From Acidimicrobiales bacterium (GTDB lineage: Bacteria; Actinomycetota; Acidimicrobiia; Acidimicrobiales; SZUA-35), in assembly GCA_041394265.1 (NCBI GenBank), contig JAWKIO010000005.1:3844001-3908000 (forward strand): a stretch of 64,000 nt of DNA, read 5' to 3'. The position numbers and the translations under genes were made by a program. Below are positions 26,319 to 35,779 of this stretch, piece by piece. Numbering within the stretch: position 1 is the stretch's first letter; each line of letters opens with the position of its first letter. The notes beneath the pieces were generated by a model, which ran no database searches, had not been told where the DNA came from, and saw nothing but the letters and a program-made list of their open reading frames with translations.

Positions 26319-27757
26319 CATCTCTGGAGACACCTCAACTCGACGTCGACCGTCCGGCAGTCGAGCAGCACGGCCGGCTGACCCTGGCGATCGCCTCGCT
26401 CGCCACGCTGGCGACCTTCCTCGACACCACGATCCTGTTCGTGGCCTTTCCCGACATCTCGGCGACGTACGAGTCCTCGTCGCCGTCGGCACTGTCGTGG
26501 GTCCTCAACGCCTACACGATCGTGTTCGCTGCCCTGCTGATTCCCGCTGGCAAGATCGCCGACCGCCAGGGGCACCGGCGGGTCTTCCTGGCCGGCTCGG
26601 CGGCGTTCACCGCCGCATCGATGGCGTGCGGCCTGGCTCCCACGCTCGAACTGCTGATCGTGTTCCGCGTCGTGCAGGCGGCCGGCGCCGCCATGCTGAT
26701 CCCGGCATCGCTTGCGCTGGTGATGCGGGCGTTCCCCGCCGACCGGATCCCGCATGCCGTGGCGATATGGGGAGCCACCGGTGGCATCGCCGGGGCACTC
26801 GGACCCACGCTCGGGGCCGCCATCGTCGAACACCTGAACTGGCGATGGGCCTTCTTCATCAACCTGCCGATCGGTCTGTTCACGGTCGGCGCCGGGCTCA
26901 AGCACCTGCGTGAGTCGTCGGACCCGTCGACCCGCATCCCCGCCATGGCCGGCGTCGGGCTGATCGTGCTCGCAGCCGGCGCTCTCTCCTATGGCTTCGT
27001 GGGTTCGAACGACGAGGGTTGGTTGTCGGCGCAGACGCTCGGTCTCCTGGCCATCGGGCTGGTCGCCCTCGGAGCGTTCGTGGTGCATCAGCAGCGAGTG
27101 TCGGCACCGGTGCTCGACCTCGAACTGTTTCGCATCGGCAACTTTCGGTGGGGTGTGCTGTCGATGCTGATCTTCGGTTGGGCGTTCTCGTCGATGTTCT
27201 TCGGCTCGATCATCTTCCTCACCAACGTGTGGGGCTGGTCGATCCTTCGTGCCGGCTTCGGCATCGCACCCGGGCCCGCAATGGTCGCTGTACTTTCGCC
27301 TCGCATGGGCAGGTTGGCGGGAACCATCGGGCAGCGGCCGATCATCGCTGTCGGTGGACTCTTCTACGCCGCCGGCGGCCTGTGGCGAGTGCTCGTGCTC
27401 GGTCCGCAGGTCGACTACTGGATCGACTACTTCCCGTCGATGGCCCTCACCGGCATCGGCGTGGCGTGCTGTATCCCGCAGTTGTCGAGCGTCGTTGCCC
27501 AGGCCCTACCGCCGAATCGGATCGGCGTCGGCGGCGCTGCGCTCCAGGCAGTGCGCCAGTTCGGGGGCACGTTCGGCGTCGCCATCACGATCGCACTCCT
27601 GACCGCGCCCGGGAGCCCGGAAGCAACGCTCGGCGCCTTCGACACGATCTGGTGGATCGTGGTGATCGGCGGTGTTGGCGTCACTGCGCTGTCGGCACTA
27701 CTACGGACGGCTCGCACCGCTGCACCGTCAGTGACCGCATCGGAGAGGACCGCGTGA
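26315..27757 (+). CDS. MFS transporter, DHA2 (14-helix) drug-efflux type
   Basis: This 480-residue membrane protein has the DHA2 features: LATFLDTTILFVAFPDI in helix 1 (about residues 30-46), WVLNAYTIVFAAL (about 62-74), a motif A variant GKIADRQGHRRVF (about 80-92) and motif C-like GATGGIAGALGPTLGAAI (about 151-168). It probably exports drugs or small organic molecules by proton antiport. The GTG start lies in an unusual leader with an inverted repeat and a mini-cistron. The stop overlaps the thioesterase start (TGATG), so the two may act together, for instance on an acyl compound. Confidence 0.88.
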   Translation: MTSLETPQLDVDRPAVEQHGRLTLAIASLATLATFLDTTILFVAFPDISATYESSSPSALSWVLNAYTIVFAALLIPAGKIADRQGHRRVFLAGSAAFTAASMACGLAPTLELLIVFRVVQAAGAAMLIPASLALVMRAFPADRIPHAVAIWGATGGIAGALGPTLGAAIVEHLNWRWAFFINLPIGLFTVGAGLKHLRESSDPSTRIPAMAGVGLIVLAAGALSYGFVGSNDEGWLSAQTLGLLAIGLVALGAFVVHQQRVSAPVLDLELFRIGNFRWGVLSMLIFGWAFSSMFFGSIIFLTNVWGWSILRAGFGIAPGPAMVAVLSPRMGRLAGTIGQRPIIAVGGLFYAAGGLWRVLVLGPQVDYWIDYFPSMALTGIGVACCIPQLSSVVAQALPPNRIGVGGAALQAVRQFGGTFGVAITIALLTAPGSPEATLGAFDTIWWIVVIGGVGVTALSALLRTARTAAPSVTASERTA

Positions 27758-28548
27758 TGTTCGACGACCAGGCATTGCTCACGTCAGAGGGGAGTGGCCG
27801 CTACACCGCGTCGGTTGGCGACCGCTGGCTCTCGCTCAACGGAGCGCATGGCGGCATCGTCGCATCGCTGATCGTCGACGCCGTCGGCGAGGAACTGCGA
27901 CACGAGGGAGTGGCTGACGACACCGTGCTGCGGGCCGCCACCTTCGCCTACGTCACGGGCAACCAGGTGGGCGAGTCGGCGATCGACGTCGACATCGTGC
28001 GTCGAGGGCGCTCGATGATCTCCTCGCATGCCACCGTCACCCAGAGCGGAACGACGACCACGGTCGCGCAGCTCCACCACTCTGCTCCTCGGGCCGGACT
28101 CGACTACTCCGACGTCGAGCCGCTGCCGCCGAAACCCGATGACGCCGAACGGTTTCTCCCTGCTCGACCGCCCCACCTCCTGAATGTCGAGACCTACCTC
28201 CATCCCGACACCCAACCGTTCGGCGGGGGAGCCCGCTCGGAGTGGCGGGCATGGTGCCGACCGCTCCATGGCGACACCTTCGATGCGTCCTGGCTGACCA
28301 TGTTCGGCGACTACTTCCCGCCCACCGTCTTCGCCCGACTCGACCAGCCTGCCCTGGCCGTCACGGTCGAGTACTCCATCCAGATCCACGATGCCTCGCC
28401 GACCTGGACACTCGCTCCTGATACGTACCTGGCGGCCACGATGCATGCCTTCCACTCCCACGACGGATTCGCCGTCGAGGACGGAGTGATCCAGCATCCC
28501 GACGGCCGGCTGCTCGCGACCGTTCGCCAGACCCGCCTGTCGGGATGA
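27757..28548 (+). CDS. Thioesterase family protein (TesB/4HBT-like)
   Basis: This 263-residue protein looks like a double-hotdog acyl-CoA thioesterase: N-terminal LNGAHGGIVASLIVDAV (about residues 27-43), a short strand-rich stretch IDVDIVRRGRSMISSHATV (about 75-93) and a second half ending YLAATMHAFHSHDGFAVEDG (about 227-246). Such enzymes hydrolyse acyl-CoA to the free acid. ATG 27757 overlaps the MFS stop, and the upstream open frame is a shadow of the MFS gene. Catalytic residues cannot be fixed by eye. Confidence 0.82.
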   Translation: MFDDQALLTSEGSGRYTASVGDRWLSLNGAHGGIVASLIVDAVGEELRHEGVADDTVLRAATFAYVTGNQVGESAIDVDIVRRGRSMISSHATVTQSGTTTTVAQLHHSAPRAGLDYSDVEPLPPKPDDAERFLPARPPHLLNVETYLHPDTQPFGGGARSEWRAWCRPLHGDTFDASWLTMFGDYFPPTVFARLDQPALAVTVEYSIQIHDASPTWTLAPDTYLAATMHAFHSHDGFAVEDGVIQHPDGRLLATVRQTRLSG

Positions 28549-28606
28549 CAACATCACCACTCGACCTGCCGGACTGAGCGTGCCGGTGCACCCAGAAGGA
28601 GAAGCC

Positions 28607-29313
28607 GTGAAGATCGAAGGGGCCGTCGCCCTCGTCACCGGAGGCAATCGAGGGCTTGGCGCTGCGTTGTGTGCGGCACTGCTCGAACGAGGCGCCGCCA
28701 AGGTCTACGCCGGGGCGAGAGAACCGGCGAGCGTCACCATGGACGGCGTCGTCCCGGTTCGACTCGATGTCACCTCCGACGCCGACATCGCCGCCGCAGT
28801 CGAGCGATGTGGCGACGTCACGCTGCTGATCAACAACGCCGGCATCCTCACCGGCACCGCCGCGATGGCCGACGATCCCGAGGGGAAGGGGCGAGCCGAG
28901 TTCGACACGAACGTCTTCGGGCCGCTTGCCGTCACTCGCGCGTTCGCGCCGATCCTGGCGGCCAACGGTGGCGGCGCGATCGTGAACGTCTTGTCGGTGT
29001 TGTCGTGGTTCAGCACTCCGGGATCTGCGCTGTACTGCGCGTCGAAGGCCGCCGCATGGTCACTCACCAACGCAACGCGCAGGACCTCTTCGCCCAGGGC
29101 ACCCACGTGATGGCGCTCCATGTCGGGCTGATGGACACCGACATGACCGCCGGCATGAACGCACCCAAGTCGTCGCCGGTCGACGTGGCGGCGCAGGTGA
29201 TGGACGGGCTCGAGGCCGGCGAGCTCGAGGTGTTGGCCGACGAGTCCAGCCGCCGGGTACGCGCTGCGCTCGCCGGGCCGCTCACCGAGCTCTATCCCAA
29301 CGTCGCACGCTGA
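28607..29313 (+). pseudogene. SDR family oxidoreductase with a -1 frameshift
   Basis: From GTG 28607 (AGAAGGAGA 5 nt upstream) the first frame encodes a normal SDR: LVTGGNRGLG, LLINNAG and the active-site YCASKAA, followed by WSLTNA. It then runs off into a stop at 29108. The rest of the fold continues in another frame, QDLFAQGTHVMALHVGLMDTDM to TELYPNVAR, stopping at 29313. The switch falls between about 29070 and 29085 and corresponds to one missing base (or two extra). Repaired, the protein would have about 235 residues, typical for this subgroup. It is a recent lesion or an assembly error, since no other damage is visible. Confidence 0.75.
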
Positions 29314-29326
29314 GGCTCGCGGCCGA

Positions 29327-30553
29327 TCAGCTGCGGTCGACCACCGGCACCCCCGCCTGGAGGACGTGGGTGAACGCCTGCCCGTGATCGGCGAACGCCG
29401 CAAGGTCCTCGAGCGGGTTGACCTTCGACAACACCAGGTCGCCGTGGGCGCCGGGGGCCACGACCCCGATGCGCCCTTCCAATCGGCAGAGCCGGGCGTT
29501 GACCACCCACATCGAATGGAGCACCGACGCCGCAGGTTCGACAGTGGCGCGGATGGCCAGTTCCTGGTTCTGCATGATCTGGGTTTCGCCGATGAGGTCG
29601 GTTCCGAAGCCGAGCGTGATGCCTGCGGCTCTGGCCTTCTCGAGCGACGCCAGGCCGGACTCATACACGACGGTGTTCTTGTCGAGGTTCGTCTTCGGGA
29701 GTCGGTACTTCACCCCGAAGTCGTGCATCGCCTTGTAGGTGACGAGCGTCGGCACCATGACGGCGTCGGACTCGGCAACGAGGCGAGCCGTCTCGTCGTC
29801 GATCAGGTTGCCGTGCTCGATGGAGCGGACGCCTTCTCGGACGGCCATGGCGATGGCGTCGGGAAGGTAGGCGTGGGCGGCGACGTAGGTGCCACGGTTC
29901 GTCGCCTCGGTGACCGCAGCGCGCACTTCGGCCGGGGTGTACTGCAAGCTGTCGATCGGATCCGACGGGGTCGCCACCCCACCGGACACGTGGATCTTCA
30001 GGAAGTCACTGCCGTCTCGCAAGAGGTGGCGTGACGCCTTGAGCACCGCATCGGGGCCGTCGGCGACGATGGACGCCCAGTCGGACCGAAGCGAACATGC
30101 ACAGTCGGGGACGCCACGATGACCGCCCTGCGCGTCGCCGTGACCGCCGGTCTGACTCATCATCAGCCCGGCGCGAACGATCCGTGGACCGACGGCAGCC
30201 CCTCGCTCGATCGCCCGCTTGAGACCGTTGACGTCGCCACCGAGATCGCGCACGGTGGTGAACCCCCGCTCGACCGTCTCCCGGGCGAGCCGGGCCATGG
30301 CGATACCGAACTCGACCTCGGTCCATCCGGTGAGCGATCGGAAGTCGAGGGTGGTCAGCCGGAAGTGGACGTGGGCGTCGATGAGTCCCGGCACGAGGTA
30401 TCGGCCGGCGGCGTCGATGTCGATGTCGACGTCACCGACGCTGCTGGCGTCGACGTCGACGATCAGCCCATCGTCGACCACCACCGTCTTTCCTTCGTCG
30501 AAGGTCATGGTTGCGGTGTCGAGCACGGTTGCGTTGCGGATGGCGGTCCTCAT
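29327..30553 (-). CDS. Amidohydrolase family protein (imidazolonepropionase-like)
   Basis: This 408-residue metal-dependent hydrolase has the family ligands in order: DAHVHF (about residues 59-64), the bridging Lys in DFLKIHVSGG (about 189), His in VAAHAY (about 227), His in SIEHGN (about 248) and the catalytic Asp in GFGTDLIG (about 322). It belongs to the group of Xaa-Pro dipeptidase/imidazolonepropionase-like amidohydrolases; the substrate is unknown. The ATG follows a TAGGGT -10 by 7 nt. It is divergent from the USP gene (97-bp gap) and ends 13 bp after the frameshifted SDR on the other strand. Confidence 0.88.
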   Translation of the reverse strand: MRTAIRNATVLDTATMTFDEGKTVVVDDGLIVDVDASSVGDVDIDIDAAGRYLVPGLIDAHVHFRLTTLDFRSLTGWTEVEFGIAMARLARETVERGFTTVRDLGGDVNGLKRAIERGAAVGPRIVRAGLMMSQTGGHGDAQGGHRGVPDCACSLRSDWASIVADGPDAVLKASRHLLRDGSDFLKIHVSGGVATPSDPIDSLQYTPAEVRAAVTEATNRGTYVAAHAYLPDAIAMAVREGVRSIEHGNLIDDETARLVAESDAVMVPTLVTYKAMHDFGVKYRLPKTNLDKNTVVYESGLASLEKARAAGITLGFGTDLIGETQIMQNQELAIRATVEPAASVLHSMWVVNARLCRLEGRIGVVAPGAHGDLVLSKVNPLEDLAAFADHGQAFTHVLQAGVPVVDRS

Positions 30554-30560
30554 TTGCCGG

Positions 30561-30566
30561 ACCCTA
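30561..30566 (-). promoter_or_regulatory. -10 hexamer TAGGGT, probable leaderless promoter of the amidohydrolase
   Basis: On the minus strand TAGGGTCCGG begins 13 nt before ATG 30553. The same ten bases precede ATG 1727 at almost the same distance. Confidence 0.5.
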
Positions 30567-30650
30567 GTGCGACGACGTCGACCTCGCAGTCGGCGTCAAG
30601 GCCTTTGTTCTCTGGCCCAAAACCCGAGGTCGGCTCACGCTGGAGGTGTG

Positions 30651-31532
30651 ATGAGCAGGTCCGATTCGGCGAAGCTGCATGTGTCGATCTCGCGAGCGGT
30701 TGTCGGTGTCGACGGTTCGCCCGAGTCCTTGGCTGCGCTGGAATGGCTCGCCGGCGTCATCGAGGCCGACGGCACGATCGTTGCCGTTGGCGTCGGGAAC
30801 GATGCCGACCGAACTCGGCTCGAGCACGAGTGGACCAAGGGACGAGCGGGTCGGGCAACGGTCCAATGTCGGGCGACCGAGGGGGAGCCCGCTGAGGTGC
30901 TCCTCGCCGTGGCGGACGAGGTGGATGCCGATCTGGTGGTGGTCGGCGTCCACCCGAAGCTTCGACTCGCTCCCCGCACGATCGGACACGTCACGGCCGA
31001 CCTGATCCGCAACGCCGACCGACCCGTGGTCGTCGTCGACGGACCGCAGCGCGTCGATGTGCCAGGCGCGACGATCGTGGTCGACACGGCGAGCGGAAAG
31101 GCAACGGATGCGGCCGTGCGTTGGGCTGCCGGGTTCGCCGATGCGCACGGCTCGGCGCTCGAGCTTGTGCATTCCCGGCCCAACCAGCCGATCTTCAGCC
31201 CCGACGGGCTCCTCGACGCTCTCGCTCTGTACATCGACCCGGACGTACTGGGGGAGTGGGCGGTCCAGGAGTTGACGGCCTTGGCCGACGAACTCCAGGG
31301 AGCGACCGAACAGGATCTCCAAATCGGTTGGACCTCACAGCTCGGTCGGGCGGGGGCGCATCTCGTCGAGGCCAGCCAGATGGCGGCGCTGGTCGTGATC
31401 GGCCGGAACACGCTCCCCGGTCTCGACCGGGTCATTCCCCACGTCCTCCGACAGGTGGTCACCAAGGCGCCGTGCCCGGTCGTGATCGTCCCGCCGCTCA
31501 GCCCGGACGAGCCGACCGATCCCTCGACATGA
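30651..31532 (+). CDS. Universal stress protein, tandem UspA domains
   Basis: This 293-residue cytosolic protein contains two Usp folds. The first begins RAVVGVDGSPESLAALEW (about residues 15-32) and contains VVVGVHP; the second begins TIVVDTASGKATDAAVRWA (about 142-160) and ends with VVIGRNTLPGLDRVIPHVL and CPVVIVPP, resembling the ATP-binding G-x2-G-x9-G type. ATG 30651 follows GGAGG; the longer open frame is a shadow of the amidohydrolase gene. It overlaps the P-type ATPase gene by ATGA and so is co-translated with two membrane transport proteins. Confidence 0.87.
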   Translation: MSRSDSAKLHVSISRAVVGVDGSPESLAALEWLAGVIEADGTIVAVGVGNDADRTRLEHEWTKGRAGRATVQCRATEGEPAEVLLAVADEVDADLVVVGVHPKLRLAPRTIGHVTADLIRNADRPVVVVDGPQRVDVPGATIVVDTASGKATDAAVRWAAGFADAHGSALELVHSRPNQPIFSPDGLLDALALYIDPDVLGEWAVQELTALADELQGATEQDLQIGWTSQLGRAGAHLVEASQMAALVVIGRNTLPGLDRVIPHVLRQVVTKAPCPVVIVPPLSPDEPTDPST

Positions 31533-33925
31533 CCGGGACCTCGACCCTCGGGAGTGCGCGGCGCGGGCTGAGTGCTGTCGAGGTCGAAGCGCAGCGCCGC
31601 GCCGGGAACGTCAACGAGGTGCCCGACCGAACCTCGCGCAGCACCGCCGACATCGTGCGCGGGAACGTCTTCACGCGGTTCAACGCGATCATCTCGGTGC
31701 TGACGGCCGTGATCCTCGTGTTCGGCGATCCGATCGATGCCCTGTTTGCGTTCGTGATGGTGCTCAATGCGGCGATCGGGATCATTCAGGAACTGCGGGC
31801 CAAGCGGACACTCGACCGACTCCGGGTGATCATTGCGCCGAGAGTGACGGTGCTGCGCGACGGCGTCGACGTCGACATCGGCCCGGGGGAGGTGGTCCGT
31901 GGTGATGTGTTGCGACTCCGGGCGGGTGATCAGATTCCGGTCGACGGTGAGGTCGTCGAGTCGGTGGCGCTCGAGGTCGACGAGTCGGCGCTGACGGGTG
32001 AGTCCGAGCCGATCGTCAAGCGAGCCGGCGATGACGTCCGCTCCGGCAGCGCGGTCGTCGCGGGAACGGCCGTCGCCGTGGCGACGCGGGTGGGGCGCGA
32101 GGCCTGGGTCCACCAGTTGGTTGCCGAGGCGAAGGAGTTCGTGCTGGCAACATCGGAGATCCGAGCCGGGGTCGACCGACTCCTTCAGGTCGTCAGCTGG
32201 ATGATCGCCCCGCTGGCTGCCTTGCTGCTCTGGAGCCAGCTCCGGGCCACCGAAACGCTGGCAGCGGGGCTGGTGTCGGCGGTCGCGGGCGTCGTCGGCC
32301 TCGTTCCGCAGGGACTGGTGCTGTTGGTCAGCATGGCGATGGCCGTGGCGATCATCCGGTTGGCTCGGAACGAGGTGGTCGTCCAGGAACTCCATGCCGT
32401 CGAAGGTCTCGCCCGCATCGATGTCCTCTGTGTCGACAAGACCGGCACGCTCACCACGGGTGCGTTCGAGCTCGAGGAGATCATGCCGCTGGCCGGCGAC
32501 ATCGACATCCGCACGGGCCTGGCGACGCTCGTTGCCGCCGAAGTGAGCCCCACCTCCTCGTCGCGCGTCATCGGCGAGGCGTTGGGCAACGGCGCCGGGT
32601 GGCCCGTCGTCGGCCGAGTGCCGTTTTCCTCGGCCCGCAAGTGGAGCGGGGCCTCGTTCGAGCGGCATGGCACCTGGTTGCTCGGTGCGCCTGACGTGTT
32701 GCTCGACGCAGCCGAAGGACCGGAGCATCGTGAGGTGCGAGCGAAGGTTGCTGCCCTCAGTGGCGACGCCAAGCGAGTACTCATGGTCGCCATCTCGTCG
32801 TCGCCGATCGGTGACGCGGCGGAGCTGCCACCCGGGATCGAGCCGGTGGCAATCGTCGTGTTGTCCGAGCAACTTCGTTCCGACGCGGCCGAGATCATGG
32901 AGTACTTCGCTCGGCAGCACGTCGCCGTCAAGATCATCTCGGGCGACAGCGCGGCGACGGTGTCCGCCGTCGGCTGCCGGCTCGGCATCGCCGGCGCCAC
33001 CGACAGTGTCGATCTCCGGGGGTGCTCGACCGCGGACTTCGATTCGATCGTCGAGTCGTCGACCGTTTTTGGACGCGTGTTGCCCGAGCAGAAGCGGGAG
33101 CTCGTGGCGGCGCTGCAACGCCAGGGTCACACGGTCGCCATGACGGGCGATGGTGTCAACGACATTCCCGCGTTGAAGAAGGCCGACGTCGGGATCGCCG
33201 TCGACACGGCGACACCCGCTACCAAGGCGGTGGCCCAGCTGGTCTTGCTGGACGGTCGCTTCGACCGACTTCCCGGCGTCGTCGCGGAAGGGCGGCGGGT
33301 CGTTGCGAACATGGAGCGGGTCTCGGCGCTGTTCGTCACCAAGACCGTCTACGCCTCGATCTTCGTCCTGGCGATCGGGTTGTCCGGGTCGGTGTTCCCG
33401 TTCCTGCCGCGCCACATGAGCCTCGTCTCCGAACTCACCATCGGTGCGCCGGCGTTCCTCCTCAGCTTCCGCGCAGCCGACCAGCCGTGCCGAGCGGGCT
33501 ACCTCCGACGGGTGCTGCGTTTCTCGGTTCCGGCCGGCGTGGTGACTGCCGCGGTCACCCTGTCCGCCTACTGGATCCAGCGGGTGCCGCCCATGACCTC
33601 CACGCTCGAAGAGGCGCGGACGGCTTCGACGTTGGTGCTGACCGGCACGGCATTCTGGGTCCTCTACCGGCTCATCCGCCCGATCGACCGGTTCGATCTG
33701 CTGCTGCTCGGTGGATTCCTCACCGTCTTCGGCCTCACGATCAGCCTTCGTGTGACGCGCGATTTCTACGCCCTCGACTGGCCGCCACCGATCGGCGTCG
33801 GGGTGTCGGCGGCCATCTTCGTCGGGAGCGTGGTGTTTCTCGAGGCGGTGCTGCGATGGGTACGGCCACAGCGTCTGCTCCCGATCGACCGTCTGGGTGG
33901 TGAAGGCCGAGGCGGCGCATCGTGA
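31529..33925 (+). CDS. ctpE: P-type cation-translocating ATPase, CtpE-like
   Basis: This 798-residue protein matches mycobacterial CtpE in length and order. It has an N-terminal RGNVFTRFNAIISVL helix pair, actuator LTGESEP (about residues 154-160), the phosphorylated Asp in CVDKTGTLT (about 303), the hinge MTGDGVNDIPALKKADVGIAV (about 538), and six C-terminal helices ending in a basic tail. CtpE has been linked to calcium uptake in mycobacteria, so Ca2+ is the best guess here (inference). There is no heavy-metal-binding domain or CPC motif. ATG 31529 overlaps the USP stop and the 3' end overlaps the CNNM gene. Confidence 0.87.
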   Translation: MTGTSTLGSARRGLSAVEVEAQRRAGNVNEVPDRTSRSTADIVRGNVFTRFNAIISVLTAVILVFGDPIDALFAFVMVLNAAIGIIQELRAKRTLDRLRVIIAPRVTVLRDGVDVDIGPGEVVRGDVLRLRAGDQIPVDGEVVESVALEVDESALTGESEPIVKRAGDDVRSGSAVVAGTAVAVATRVGREAWVHQLVAEAKEFVLATSEIRAGVDRLLQVVSWMIAPLAALLLWSQLRATETLAAGLVSAVAGVVGLVPQGLVLLVSMAMAVAIIRLARNEVVVQELHAVEGLARIDVLCVDKTGTLTTGAFELEEIMPLAGDIDIRTGLATLVAAEVSPTSSSRVIGEALGNGAGWPVVGRVPFSSARKWSGASFERHGTWLLGAPDVLLDAAEGPEHREVRAKVAALSGDAKRVLMVAISSSPIGDAAELPPGIEPVAIVVLSEQLRSDAAEIMEYFARQHVAVKIISGDSAATVSAVGCRLGIAGATDSVDLRGCSTADFDSIVESSTVFGRVLPEQKRELVAALQRQGHTVAMTGDGVNDIPALKKADVGIAVDTATPATKAVAQLVLLDGRFDRLPGVVAEGRRVVANMERVSALFVTKTVYASIFVLAIGLSGSVFPFLPRHMSLVSELTIGAPAFLLSFRAADQPCRAGYLRRVLRFSVPAGVVTAAVTLSAYWIQRVPPMTSTLEEARTASTLVLTGTAFWVLYRLIRPIDRFDLLLLGGFLTVFGLTISLRVTRDFYALDWPPPIGVGVSAAIFVGSVVFLEAVLRWVRPQRLLPIDRLGGEGRGGAS

Positions 33926-34962
33926 CGCTCGGAACGGTCGTGCTGGTCGGGGTGCTCGTCGTCCTCGTTGGCCTGTTGTTCGTCCTGGCCGCCATCGAGG
34001 CCTCGCTGCTCCACGTCCGGCGATCGGCGGTCGCCTCCCACGACCGCGCCGACGATCCGGCGACGCTCCGGTTGCTCCGACTCCTCGACGCATTGCCCGC
34101 CGTGATGAACTCGGTGTTGCTGGCGGTGTTGCTGGCCCAGGTGACGGCGACGACGGTCGCCGGCCTGCTCGCCCGTCGTTGGCTCGGCGGATCGGCGGCC
34201 ACCGTCGCCACGCTTGGCGTCGCCGTCGTGCTGTTCGTCTACGGCGAGGCCATCCCGAAGACGATCGCCATCGCCGACCCACTTCGACACGCCCGACGGT
34301 TCAGCCGGTTGACGGTCGTCCTGTACCGAGCACTCCAGCCCGTGGTCGCCGTGCTCGTGAAGATTGCGAGCTTGCAGTCGCCCGGCATCGGCCGCATCGA
34401 CACGGCGGGCGCCGTGAGTGAGCGTGAACTCCTGCACCTCACGGGCGAAGCCGCAGCTGCAGGGGAAATCGATCTCTCCGATGCCGAGCTGATCCGCAAA
34501 TCGTTCTCGCTGGGCGATCTGACCGTCGGCGATCACTGCATCCCGGCTGCCGAGGTCGTTGCCGTCGACGCCGACACGTCGGTCGCCAATGCGCTCCGCA
34601 TCGCGATCGCTGCCGGACATCGACGGCTCGTGGTGCATCACGCCCTGCCGGGAAACGTCGATGGATTCGTTCGGTTGCGAGATCTCGCTCACCAAGCGTC
34701 GTTCGACGAGCAGGCACCGACCGGCCCCCTCGCCCGGCCGGCGCTGTTCTTGGACCGGTCGACGCTGCTCATCGGGGCGCTGCGTTCGATGCAGCAGCAT
34801 CGTTGCCACTTGGCGATCGTCACCGACGTGTCCGGCGCTGATCTCGGCATCGTGACGATCGAAGACATCGCCGAGGTGCTCCTCGGCGAGATCGACGAAC
34901 CGAGTACCGCTACTCGCCCTGCAACTCCATCAGTTGGAACACCGCACCTTGGCGATCGCTGA
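33922..34962 (+). CDS. CNNM/CorC-type membrane protein with CBS domains
   Basis: This 346-residue protein has a DUF21/CNNM membrane domain with about four hydrophobic helices (residues 1-140) and the conserved YGEAIPKT (about 108-115), followed by a CBS-pair region (about 195-325). It lacks a clear C-terminal transporter-associated domain. Proteins of this group are implicated in Mg2+ transport or regulation. GTG 33922 overlaps the ATPase stop (GTGA). The last 53 bp overlap the convergent VOC gene, so the Thr/Pro-rich tail of this protein is encoded on both strands. Confidence 0.85.
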   Translation: MTLGTVVLVGVLVVLVGLLFVLAAIEASLLHVRRSAVASHDRADDPATLRLLRLLDALPAVMNSVLLAVLLAQVTATTVAGLLARRWLGGSAATVATLGVAVVLFVYGEAIPKTIAIADPLRHARRFSRLTVVLYRALQPVVAVLVKIASLQSPGIGRIDTAGAVSERELLHLTGEAAAAGEIDLSDAELIRKSFSLGDLTVGDHCIPAAEVVAVDADTSVANALRIAIAAGHRRLVVHHALPGNVDGFVRLRDLAHQASFDEQAPTGPLARPALFLDRSTLLIGALRSMQQHRCHLAIVTDVSGADLGIVTIEDIAEVLLGEIDEPSTATRPATPSVGTPHLGDR

Positions 34963-35680
34963 CAACGGCGAACGGGCCCATCGGTGTCGGTGTCGAGGAG
35001 AGCAGCACCTGGCCGCCGAGCTCGTGCACACGCTCCTCGGCAGCCCGACATGTGTCGACGACGAAGTACATCGACCACGACGCCGGTAGGTCGGACGGAA
35101 GGTCCCGAGGCGTCTCGATCATCCCAGCAACCTCGACCCCGTCGAGCGAGAAGACGTTGTAGGGCGTCCCTCCGCTGTCGGACGTGGCCACGGACCAACC
35201 GAAGACCTCCCGGTAGAACGTGACCGAGACGTCGATCTGTCTCGTCATCAGCTCGGCCCACGCAACGCCGCCCACATCCGACGAGAAGTACTCGCCGGGC
35301 TCGGGCCCTCCGCTGATCAGCGCGAACATGGCGCCGCCCGGGTCGGCGACGACGGCCACACGTGCACCACCAGGAATCTCGAACGGTGGGACCAGCGTCT
35401 GCCCACCCGCCGATCCAATCTGCTCGAGCGTGGCGTCGAGTTGCTCGCACCACACGAACACCGTCCATGTGGCGGGCTGCCCGATGCTCTCGGCTGATTG
35501 CGCCATCAGCCCCGCGACGTCCCGTCCGTCGACCGTCGCGACCCAGTAGTCGCCCATCGGCGTCGAACTCAGTGCCAGCTCCCAACCGAGCAGATCTCGG
35601 TAGAAGCGGCAGGCGTCGTCGACGTCGGGGGTCGAGAGGTCGACCCAGCTGATCGTGCCTGATCGTGGTGTCGTGGTCAT
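34910..35680 (-). CDS. VOC family protein, tandem glyoxalase/dioxygenase-fold domains
   Basis: This 256-residue protein contains two vicinal-oxygen-chelate modules: ISWVDLSTPDVDDACRFYRDLLGW (residues 9-32) through ADPGGAMFAL, and WAELMTRQIDVSVTFYREVFGW (about 140-161) through SDRQGAVFQLMEL. This two-domain layout is common in actinobacterial glyoxalase-like or antibiotic-resistance-like proteins whose substrates are mostly unknown. ATG 35680 follows TAGGAGG. Clear metal-ligand His residues are not obvious at the first-strand positions, so it may be a binding protein. Confidence 0.85.
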   Translation of the reverse strand: MTTTPRSGTISWVDLSTPDVDDACRFYRDLLGWELALSSTPMGDYWVATVDGRDVAGLMAQSAESIGQPATWTVFVWCEQLDATLEQIGSAGGQTLVPPFEIPGGARVAVVADPGGAMFALISGGPEPGEYFSSDVGGVAWAELMTRQIDVSVTFYREVFGWSVATSDSGGTPYNVFSLDGVEVAGMIETPRDLPSDLPASWSMYFVVDTCRAAEERVHELGGQVLLSSTPTPMGPFAVVSDRQGAVFQLMELQGE

Positions 35681-35779
35681 CGTGGCCTCCTACGCCATGC
35701 GATGACGGTAGGAGCGTCCACAGGTTGACTCCAGGGGCGAACGACTCCCGGCGGAGCGATGTGCCCCGCGGCGCCACGC

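Noticed and set aside
30554..30650. DosR-type box before the USP gene
   Set aside because: GGCC-N10-GGCC is present, but spacing and arms do not fit the GGGAC-N4-GTCCC layout, and GGCC is self-complementary and common at this GC content.
30635..34282. A 1215-codon open frame on the minus strand
   Set aside because: It is antisense to three well-supported genes (USP, CtpE-like ATPase, CNNM protein), has low-complexity Arg/His/Asp-rich composition and no recognisable domain. High GC makes such long shadows common.
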